A DNA stretch of 7,956 bases, taken from NCBI GenBank assembly GCA_947489925.1, contig CANLFK010000104.1:1-7956 (forward strand), read 5' to 3'. Of this stretch, positions 1 through 7,040 are shown piece after piece. Origin of the DNA: Candidatus Caenarcanales bacterium (GTDB lineage: Bacteria > Cyanobacteriota > Vampirovibrionia > Caenarcaniphilales > Caenarcanaceae). The position numbers were made by a program, and so were the translations under genes. The notes beneath the pieces were generated by a model, which worked only from the letters and a program-made list of their open reading frames with translations, ran no database searches and was not told where the DNA came from. Each line of letters opens with the position of its first letter. Positions within the stretch are counted from its first letter, which is position 1.

Positions 1-2358
1 CACATCCACTAAATACTCATTTAAATTAAGGTGATCCATGGTAGTTATAATAGCTTCTACAAAAGCGGTAAAAGTGTTTTTGGTAAGCCCCTCCTTTTCA
101 AGAATTGAAAATTTTTCAAATGTTAATTTAGATTTCCACAATTCAAAAACGCCGTCAACTAATTTTTTTGAACTATTTATTACTGTAGTAGGAAATAATT
201 TGTCATAATCAATACCTTTTTCTTTTAAGAAAAACTCTACTTCCTCGTTTGAATTAAAAAATAATTGATTTTTTAAAATTTCTAGGTTTTTATTTTTAGC
301 ATTGTCTTTGCTTAATTCTGAATATTGAGATCTAAACAGCGTATACTCATCAAAACTTTCCACATTCCTAGAATCTATAACGTTTTCATGAAAATAATTG
401 TAAACTTCTGTTTCACTTAATACAATTAGTTTTAATAAGCTACTATATAGTAAAGGGTTTTTACCAAAGATTTTATTGAACTCTACTTGTAACTCGTTGG
501 CTTTTTTTAGAGCACCAATTCTCTTTTCTTGTAAATCATCAGAATGATAATATTTGCCTAATCTCAAAACTAAGCTAGATTTAAAATCATTCAATTGATT
601 TGCGTAATTAATGACTTTAACGTAGTTATTAGCCGCTGGTTCCAAATTTTGTATAATTAATTCACTTCCATCCTTATTAGGATTTGCCGCGGAAATCCAA
701 GATTCGGCCGGGTTTTCGAAGTGTCTATTTACAAAAGGGAAGGATAGAAAGCTTTCTTTAAGTTTATTTAAAAATTCAACCCTTTCTGGTAATACATTTA
801 CTTCCGATCCTGTTTCTTCAAATCCACCAAATGTATCATTGGAGTATTTAAAATCTCTTAATAAATAAAAATTATTAAATGTGGGTGAAGTTTCTGACCA
901 ATTAATATGCCAATTATAATTACTTGTTACTACTTCTTTTTCAAAAAAACGAACAAAACGGTTGTCCCACTTATAGTCAACGTTTTCCTTGTCGTCATTG
1001 GTTGTGTCATATTTAAGCTGATTATTAAAGAACGTAAATATGATAAACAATGGGGAAACAGGAAGATTACTAATTCGACGCTCCCTTTCCTCTTGATTTT
1101 TCCCAATATTATTTGCTATCCAATCATTTAACAATGTAGGAATTTCATTAACATCTAATTGTTTATCGTTTTGACAAAATAATAAATTATTAATTTCATA
1201 ATCAGCTGAATACTTATTAAACAAATATGCAACCTTACCTCTCAAATACATGTCAGGAACTGCATCTTCTTGTATAGTATCTATATTTAATTCTAGACGG
1301 CTTCTAGCTCCTGGGAAATCCAGCAAATCAGTATTGTTTAAAAAAGGTTTTGTTTCAGCAGTTTCTGCCGGTATTGTTAAAGTAAGCTCAGCACTTAATG
1401 CACTTAATCTACTAAGGTTTAAATTTAAAATTGTATTTTCTTTGGTTACAACTGAAATTGTTTTTTGATCTGCTAATAACTCCTTTAATCTTTGAACATC
1501 TAATATTTCACCAAATCCTCTAAGTACAGCATCTTTATTAGCATATACCACATTGTCAAAATTAACCTTAGTCAATTCCTCAATTAGTAATTTAAATACG
1601 GTGGTTAAAAATAAATTGTTGTTCCACAATGCCGAAAAAACAATATGCCATTCATCGGATGGTACTTTACTTATAATATCGCCAATTCTTAACCAGTAAT
1701 GAGATTTTTCAATATTATTAATAATGGTGGTATTCTTATAAAAATATTTTGAAAAATAATCTTTAATGTCAAAAATATCATCTTGAATTAAATTTTTGGT
1801 TTCTTTATTAACAGCTCCATATTTTTCTTCAAGGCTTTCTGCTAATTTTTTAAAGGCATCAATACTAGTATAATTTTCAATTTTACTAGTATCTGAAAAA
1901 TAACTATCGCAAAGGATAATTATTAAATCTTTGGGATCTAATAATTTAATTCTAATTGGGTAATCGGGATTGTTTGAAACCTTATCAATTGTAAATCTTG
2001 TGACTACTCCAGTGCTTTCTGCACCTACACCAGGGGGGTTAATCTCTTTAAGAAAATCATAGTTTTCACTACCTAAACTAATTTTTAAAGGTGCTCCATT
2101 AATACTTAGTAAATTTTTAATCAAATAGGATTTACCTACTTGACTAGCGCCAAATAAGGCAAAAACAGGTTTAGAGTCTAAAGATTTAAATATTTTTCTT
2201 ACAATTCTTCTTGCATTTTTTACTTTATAAGCCGCCGTGTCCTTTTCTTCAAATTTTAAATTATTTGAAATCCAACTGTCTGCTTCATTATACAAGGTAT
2301 AAAGCTGATTGGTACTTGATTTTATGTTATCAATGTTTTCTTTCTTTATATTATGCAT
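1..2358 (-). CDS. srfC: SrfC family P-loop protein (putative virulence factor), 3' end cut by window edge
   Basis: The reading frame starts at ATG 2358 and stays open for 786 codons to base 1, so the C-terminus is missing. No signal peptide or membrane segment is seen, so it should be cytoplasmic. Residues 65-84 hold a Walker A loop, GASQVGKS (70-77), after a hydrophobic strand. Residues 107-123 (INPPG...STGVVTRFT) fit a switch/G2 region, and LLDFPGARSR (345-354) supplies a DxxG-like G3 motif. These segments match enterobacterial SrfC as I remember it. No clear NKxD (G4) is visible; PLFIIFTFFNNQ (436-447) is a degenerate candidate. The roughly 270 residues between G1 and G3 are far more than in ordinary GTPases. 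Residues 560-786 are mostly helical and charged, which would suit a dynamin-like stalk, but this is inference. The ATG lies 5 bp after the srfB stop, implying coupled translation. Family assignment is strong; the reaction (GTP or ATP hydrolysis) is not shown. Confidence 0.88.
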   Translation of the reverse strand, partial: MHNIKKENIDNIKSSTNQLYTLYNEADSWISNNLKFEEKDTAAYKVKNARRIVRKIFKSLDSKPVFALFGASQVGKSYLIKNLLSINGAPLKISLGSENYDFLKEINPPGVGAESTGVVTRFTIDKVSNNPDYPIRIKLLDPKDLIIILCDSYFSDTSKIENYTSIDAFKKLAESLEEKYGAVNKETKNLIQDDIFDIKDYFSKYFYKNTTIINNIEKSHYWLRIGDIISKVPSDEWHIVFSALWNNNLFLTTVFKLLIEELTKVNFDNVVYANKDAVLRGFGEILDVQRLKELLADQKTISVVTKENTILNLNLSRLSALSAELTLTIPAETAETKPFLNNTDLLDFPGARSRLELNIDTIQEDAVPDMYLRGKVAYLFNKYSADYEINNLLFCQNDKQLDVNEIPTLLNDWIANNIGKNQEERERRISNLPVSPLFIIFTFFNNQLKYDTTNDDKENVDYKWDNRFVRFFEKEVVTSNYNWHINWSETSPTFNNFYLLRDFKYSNDTFGGFEETGSEVNVLPERVEFLNKLKESFLSFPFVNRHFENPAESWISAANPNKDGSELIIQNLEPAANNYVKVINYANQLNDFKSSLVLRLGKYYHSDDLQEKRIGALKKANELQVEFNKIFGKNPLLYSSLLKLIVLSETEVYNYFHENVIDSRNVESFDEYTLFRSQYSELSKDNAKNKNLEILKNQLFFNSNEEVEFFLKEKGIDYDKLFPTTVINSSKKLVDGVFELWKSKLTFEKFSILEKEGLTKNTFTAFVEAIITTMDHLNLNEYLVDV

Positions 2359-2363
2359 AATCT

Positions 2364-5300
2364 CTAATTTCTAATGTTTAAAGTAAACTGTCCTGTATCT
2401 AACCAATATCCAGCTTTTTCGGGAAGTGTTTGAAGATTTAATTCAAAATATATTTTAGCAATATCATTTTGTTCGTTATCTAAAATTTCTGAAATAGTAA
2501 TTTGTTCTTTATCTTTTTCAAACTCTCTGCTAAAACTTATATGAAAAGGCATTCTCATTCTAAGTTTTTGCTTAAACGTTTCTAAGCTATCTAAAATTTT
2601 AGATTTGTCATTTTGTGGATTTTTTAATAACGTCTCTATTATTCTGTCTTCGTTAAAATCCAAAGCATAAATATTACGCGCAGGATAATTTAATACATTT
2701 AAATTTTTAAAACCAATAAGATGTGGTAAAGTATGTGCCACAATTTTGCCCTCTTCTTTTTTGGGTGTAATTATACTTTCAGCAATGGACGAATCTTTAA
2801 TAGACCCAATAAAATCCGCAGTTGAAATTAATTTTGTTCTCAAATTAATGGTGTTAATCCTGAACTTGTCTAATTTATAAGAAATGCCGCCTAAATAGGA
2901 AATTAAACTGCCAATAGTAAGCGCTGTTTTTGAATCGCTTATATATCCATTGTTGTCTGCAAATGGATACCATCTTCCTATCCAATAATTATTAAAATTA
3001 ATTAATCGATTAGGGCTTATTGGATGGTATTTTGAAAATAATTGCTCTAAAGAACTAATGGTAAAGACCTTGCCGGATAAAATAATTATATCGCAAGCGT
3101 ATTTATCCATAATATTAGCGATCTGTTTTAAAAGTCTGGAAAAAACAATTGTAATAATTTCACTTACCCTGTTGGTTGAAATTGTCCATTCTATGCTTTC
3201 AAATCTAAATCCAAAGTGCTTTTCAAAATAATTTAATAAGTCTTTACTAGGTTGCTTGTTTAGAAACAACTCATCAAAAGTCATTTTTTTACCCTCAACC
3301 ATTTTCGTAGCAGCTTCTAAATATTGAATGGCTATTGGTATTGCAATTTGATTTAAAAAATTGGTCCTCATTATTTTTCCCTTATGACCAATGTTATTGC
3401 TGTCATTACCAAAAAATCCATTTAATTTTTTTGCTACATCACTAACACCAATTTCTCTTGCATAGTTTTCTATCACTCCCGTACAGCCTGCATTATTAGG
3501 GTTGTTAATTTTCCCTTCAATTATGATTTGTTGAATAACTTCTTTTAATAAGTCATCGCCAGCCAAATTAAAGCTTTCCCAATATAGTGGGTCGGGGATT
3601 AATTCAGTTATTTCATTGTAGTTATAATCATACTTACAAATCATCAAGTCCGTTGTACCCCCACCAATATCTAAAGAGCCTATGGTAAGTGATCTATTGT
3701 GAGTGGTTTTGTTTAATGAGGTACCCGGCTTACCCATTAAATTAAATAAAAGATCAGGGTTGCCGTCAAACTTATGTTTGATCATCCCATATAAAAACAA
3801 AAGCTGTGGAGCCGTTGCTTCATCGTAGATCCAATCTTTCTTTTTTTCAATATTATATAAGTCATACTTTAAATCCTTTACCGACGGTATTACTTCTACT
3901 TTATTTGAATAAATATCGTTTTCGGTTTCAAGCTTAAAGATGATTTCATTGTATTTGTTAATCATTCTCATTGCCTGCTCAGCACACTCTCTAAGACTAA
4001 CTTGCTCCTGCTTTGTCATCGCAGTAGGGCAGGAAATGATAATTCTTTTGATTTGTCTTTTTTTGGAAGGATTTCCATGTATCGTTCTAAAATCAAGTGA
4101 ATTAATTTGTCTTAATGCTTGACAGAATAATTCTAAATACACAAAAGTCATTAATGACTTACGTGAAAATTGTGATTTGGACCCAAATATTCCGTCTTCA
4201 CAAATATTGCCATCTGACTTTATTTGTTCAGAGATACCACGCTTGTAAACGCGCTTAGGAATTCGCTCGTCATTGTTATCATCGTCCGCATGATATTCCC
4301 ACTCACTTTGAGCAGATTTTGTATCCCACAAATAACGCTTAGGACTTGAATTAAAGGATCTTACTTCACGCGATAATTTTAATTCAACATTTGCATCGTT
4401 AATAATGCGCTCGGCCTCAAAACCAATACGGGCGGGGCTAGGCCATTGAAACTTGTTATTTTGATTCAATTCGGAATTAAAAGCACCAAAACTAGCATCC
4501 TTAAATACAATACGGGTGCTAAAAGATTCATCCCGTTGAACAAAGGGTTGGCTAAAATCCTGGATCTTCACTTTTTTAACGGAGTTAAAATTAAAACTGC
4601 CATCCGGATCGTTTTCAAATAATACCGCACAGGTATTTGAATTACCAACGTCTATAATCAAATCCACATCAACACTACCAAGTTTATCTGAAAGCAGGTG
4701 TATATCTGGTAATTTATCATTGTTGCGTAAAAAGCGTATTAAAAAAATATAATTTGCTAAATGCTTTAAAAAAGGCTGTTCTGGAGTTAAACTATTGGTG
4801 TAAAATAATTTTGTGATATAATCCTCTACCCACTCACAGCCGTTAAGACTATCTACAAAAGACATAGCCAGCTCATCATTAGGACATATGCCATAAATAT
4901 TTTCATTGGGGTTTTCGTGTATAAACGGGCTAACAAAATCATCGGGTTTGCTACTGGTAGAGGTATCCACTAATAACATTACTTTAATGTCCACATCGCT
5001 TGTACGTTCAAAATAAATTCGCACCCAGTCGGTAGGGCCAAAAAAGTTATTGTTGATATTATTTTTTTTGAAAAAAGGTACGGGTATCCACTTTTTTTCA
5101 AAATATTTAAAGGCCTGGTTTAAGTTACCTACTTCAAAAATATCGGTCTCAGCAATATGTTCAAATTTAGTGAAATCAATGTCATCGGTCTGTGTTCCCT
5201 TGGGTGTAAGAAAACCTAGTTTCTCAACTTCACTTTTTCTAGCAAAAATATCCTCATCTGATTTGAGCACAACTACTTCATCTAGCCAAAATTTTCTTCT

Positions 5301-5417
5301 TCTAGAATCATAACGCTCAATATATCTGAATTTTATTTCCTTTTGAAGGGCAAAATCAATTTTGGTTTCAAAAGTAAAAAACTGTAATCCCGTATTCGCA
5401 ATTAAGGTTATGCTCAT
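2364..5417 (-). CDS. srfB: SrfB family protein with actin/Hsp70-like ATPase core
   Basis: This 1017-residue protein is close to the usual SrfB length of about 1000. The N-terminus MSITLIANTGLQFF matches the family start, which supports the ATG at 5417. Residues 20-245 form a family-specific N-terminal region. The ATPase core follows: phosphate-1 loop VDLIIDVGNSNT (251-262), phosphate-2 loop LDIGGGTTDLMI (582-593), and a possible adenosine-side segment CDIIILSGK (775-783). Other SrfB-like blocks are SSPKRYLW (357-364), IISCPTAMTKQEQ (460-472), NLAGDDLL (617-624) and NRLINFNNYWIGRWYPF (803-819). The Asp and Gly residues of both phosphate loops are kept, so ATP binding is likely. No signal peptide or membrane segment is seen, so it should be cytoplasmic. 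It ends 5 bp before srfC and starts 10 bp after the coiled-coil gene. In Salmonella srfB is an SsrB-regulated gene; the molecular role is unknown. It is not DnaK: length and flanking regions differ and there is no Hsp70 substrate domain. Confidence 0.93.
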   Translation of the reverse strand: MSITLIANTGLQFFTFETKIDFALQKEIKFRYIERYDSRRRKFWLDEVVVLKSDEDIFARKSEVEKLGFLTPKGTQTDDIDFTKFEHIAETDIFEVGNLNQAFKYFEKKWIPVPFFKKNNINNNFFGPTDWVRIYFERTSDVDIKVMLLVDTSTSSKPDDFVSPFIHENPNENIYGICPNDELAMSFVDSLNGCEWVEDYITKLFYTNSLTPEQPFLKHLANYIFLIRFLRNNDKLPDIHLLSDKLGSVDVDLIIDVGNSNTCAVLFENDPDGSFNFNSVKKVKIQDFSQPFVQRDESFSTRIVFKDASFGAFNSELNQNNKFQWPSPARIGFEAERIINDANVELKLSREVRSFNSSPKRYLWDTKSAQSEWEYHADDDNNDERIPKRVYKRGISEQIKSDGNICEDGIFGSKSQFSRKSLMTFVYLELFCQALRQINSLDFRTIHGNPSKKRQIKRIIISCPTAMTKQEQVSLRECAEQAMRMINKYNEIIFKLETENDIYSNKVEVIPSVKDLKYDLYNIEKKKDWIYDEATAPQLLFLYGMIKHKFDGNPDLLFNLMGKPGTSLNKTTHNRSLTIGSLDIGGGTTDLMICKYDYNYNEITELIPDPLYWESFNLAGDDLLKEVIQQIIIEGKINNPNNAGCTGVIENYAREIGVSDVAKKLNGFFGNDSNNIGHKGKIMRTNFLNQIAIPIAIQYLEAATKMVEGKKMTFDELFLNKQPSKDLLNYFEKHFGFRFESIEWTISTNRVSEIITIVFSRLLKQIANIMDKYACDIIILSGKVFTISSLEQLFSKYHPISPNRLINFNNYWIGRWYPFADNNGYISDSKTALTIGSLISYLGGISYKLDKFRINTINLRTKLISTADFIGSIKDSSIAESIITPKKEEGKIVAHTLPHLIGFKNLNVLNYPARNIYALDFNEDRIIETLLKNPQNDKSKILDSLETFKQKLRMRMPFHISFSREFEKDKEQITISEILDNEQNDIAKIYFELNLQTLPEKAGYWLDTGQFTLNIRN

Positions 5418-5427
5418 AGTTTAATTT

Positions 5428-6252
5428 TTATTGTACTGGACAGGCTTCAACCTTAACAGCATTAAATTTAGGATCTGAATTTGCTTTTTCAACTATTTTA
5501 ATTAAATAACCATAATCGTCTCCATAAATATCTGTGATTTCCCTTAACATATCTCTTCGAACTTTTGGTAGTTCTACCGACTCCAAAATAGCAGTATAAA
5601 TTTTATTTGAAACTTCGCAATATTCGTTTAATAAAGAATTGAATTTTCCTATATCTTCTTTTAAACCTACAAATTTTTCTGTGTCTTTTTCTTTTTTATA
5701 ACTTACAATTAAGCTTTTATAAACATCTACCTTTACTTTTGAATATGCTTCTGACTGCAAATACAATTCTATTTCTTTAAAAGTGCTGCTAACCTTAATA
5801 AACTTATCTAGAGTATCTATATACTTTTTATCAGTTAAATAACTATTCATTTTTATATTAGATAAAATATTAACGATTGAAGGACTAAAGTTATAGTGCT
5901 CGCTCATTAATGAAGTCACTATTGATTTTGTATAAATTTTAAATTTAGCAATTGTATCAGTTTGTTCTTTTTGAAATTTAATTTTGTCATTTAGCGATTT
6001 TATTTCGTCTGTTTTTTGTTTATCAGAAGTCTCTAAATTATCAATTCTAGAATTAAAGTAATTTTTTAATAAAATAAGCGAGTCGGTTTTTTGTTTATAG
6101 ATAAAGCTGAGCGATTCGGTTTTTTCAAGTATTCTCTCAATATTTTTATTAATATTTTCAATTTGACTTAAAGCTGCAGAGTCATATTTTTTTTGAGCAA
6201 AGCATAAAACATTAGTTAAAATAAAAAATAATGTAAGATAGTTTTTTTTCAT
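5428..6252 (-). CDS. exported coiled-coil protein of unknown family
   Basis: I do not recognise this 274-residue protein. Residues 1-19 form a classical signal peptide: KK, then a hydrophobic stretch (LTLFFILTNVL), then a likely signal peptidase I site after A19 (CFA|QKK), a form common in Bacteroidota. It is not a lipoprotein, because C17 is preceded by N-V-L and not by a lipobox. Residues about 24-105 are Lys/Glu/Asp/Gln-rich with regular Ile/Leu spacing, so a coiled coil is likely. Residues 105-270 look mainly helical. The mature chain has only two cysteines, C212 and C271, which could pair in the periplasm. Four D-[S/T]-[AILMV] triplets (residues 24, 57, 99, 146) fit the Bacteroidota O-glycosylation motif. 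The gene sits between the membrane protein and srfB with 10-bp gaps on both sides, which suggests a periplasmic partner of the same system; that role is inferred from position only. Confidence 0.88.
   Translation of the reverse strand: MKKNYLTLFFILTNVLCFAQKKYDSAALSQIENINKNIERILEKTESLSFIYKQKTDSLILLKNYFNSRIDNLETSDKQKTDEIKSLNDKIKFQKEQTDTIAKFKIYTKSIVTSLMSEHYNFSPSIVNILSNIKMNSYLTDKKYIDTLDKFIKVSSTFKEIELYLQSEAYSKVKVDVYKSLIVSYKKEKDTEKFVGLKEDIGKFNSLLNEYCEVSNKIYTAILESVELPKVRRDMLREITDIYGDDYGYLIKIVEKANSDPKFNAVKVEACPVQ
6196..6252 (-). other. signal peptide of the exported coiled-coil protein
   Basis: Codons 1-19 encode a short basic n-region (MKKN), a hydrophobic core and a C-F-A end, followed by Gln at the proposed +1 position. 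This is a typical Sec signal peptide with signal peptidase I cleavage. The exact cleavage site is a reading by eye. Confidence 0.8.
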
Positions 6253-6262
6253 ATATATAAAT

Positions 6263-7036
6263 TTAGTTACAAGCTCCGGATTTTTTTATAAATTCATCAT
6301 AAAAATAATATTTTGAAGTATTGATATAATTATTTTTACAAAAGTCTTTTAAACGGTTATTTGCCGGATTTCTTTTATAAGCATCAATATATTCATAAAC
6401 TTCAATATAATATTTTTTAAAGTTGTCTAACTCATTTTGCGCATTAATTTTAATTTTGAAAATATTTTCAAATTCACTGATCTGATATGTGTTACAAAGA
6501 GTATTAATTTCATTTTCGAGACTACTCTTTTGAGCTTCATTATATTCTTGGCTTAAGAACTGAGTAATTCTATTAGGAAAACCAACTACTTGTTGGTATC
6601 TGTTTATGACAAATATGGGCGTGTCTAATATAGCTTTGCAACCCGGAAGGTTGGACTGCTTAAACATGGCATTATATACATCACCAATATTTGATTCCCC
6701 TTTTTTTGTTAACCACTCGTCATAAGTATTTACCATTGACATTGCATATTTTTGCTCTAAGTAAGTAGTTAAATTGTCAATGTCCTCTTGCGCAACGCCC
6801 GAACCTGATTGTCTCGTGTAGGTTTCAAGTTCCATTTTTAAATTTGAATATGCAGATGGGCTCCATTGATTATCACCAAGCAGGTTACATTTAGATTGGT
6901 ATTGATTCATATCAATTCTTGCTGGTGGTGGTTGTGGTGGTGGTTCTGGTGGGGGCGTGCCACCCAACAAATACATTGCGCCAATAATAATAGCAGCAAC
7001 TAATATAAAAAGAAATGGTTTTAATGTTTTATTCAT
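6263..7036 (-). CDS. single-pass membrane protein with proline-rich linker, unknown family
   Basis: I do not recognise this 257-residue protein. Residues 8-25 are a membrane segment (FLFILVAAIIIGAMYLLG) after a basic start (MNKTLK), which predicts N-in/C-out topology. Cleavage looks unlikely, as no good signal peptidase site follows. Residues 27-39 are a stiff linker with three PPP triplets separated by E and Q. The remaining 215 residues are soluble, mostly helical and polar, with five cysteines (50, 133, 181, 233, 256) that could form disulfides outside the cytoplasm. The protein ends in Cys-Asn. The gene starts 4 bp after the stop of the upstream membrane gene and ends 10 bp before the exported coiled-coil gene, so all are probably co-transcribed. 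A single membrane anchor plus proline-rich spacer recalls TonB-like or GspC-like inner-membrane proteins in layout only; no sequence relation is claimed. No Shine-Dalgarno is visible before the ATG; the upstream 10 bases are all A/T. Confidence 0.85.
   Translation of the reverse strand: MNKTLKPFLFILVAAIIIGAMYLLGGTPPPEPPPQPPPARIDMNQYQSKCNLLGDNQWSPSAYSNLKMELETYTRQSGSGVAQEDIDNLTTYLEQKYAMSMVNTYDEWLTKKGESNIGDVYNAMFKQSNLPGCKAILDTPIFVINRYQQVVGFPNRITQFLSQEYNEAQKSSLENEINTLCNTYQISEFENIFKIKINAQNELDNFKKYYIEVYEYIDAYKRNPANNRLKDFCKNNYINTSKYYFYDEFIKKSGACN
6917..6958 (-). repeat. proline-rich linker coded by a short imperfect 12-bp repeat
   Basis: Codons 27-40 read T-PPP-E-PPP-Q-PPP-A-R. Eight of the nine prolines use CCA and one uses CCC, giving two near-identical 12-bp units (GAA or CAA followed by three CCA). 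The stretch separates the membrane segment from the soluble domain and would form a rigid polyproline spacer. Confidence 0.7.
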
Positions 7037-7040
7037 ATTA

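Noticed and set aside
907..1468. Small plus-strand open frames at 907-1131 and 1250-1468
   Set aside because: They lie opposite the continuous SrfC frame, which has recognisable family motifs; they show no domain or start signal of their own.
3940..5313. Plus-strand open frames at 3940-4122 and 5050-5313
   Set aside because: They are shadows of srfB, whose family motifs cover both sides.
2364..5417. DnaK/Hsp70 chaperone
   Set aside because: Only the phosphate loops are shared; the N-terminus, length and conserved blocks match SrfB, and there is no substrate-binding domain.
5418..5427. Promoter or terminator between the coiled-coil gene and srfB
   Set aside because: The gap is 10 bp, with no room for either and no hairpin.
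6200..6252. Lipoprotein signal at C17 of the exported protein
   Set aside because: Residues before the Cys are N-V-L; a lipobox needs Gly, Ala or Ser at -1. FAQ cleavage by signal peptidase I fits better.
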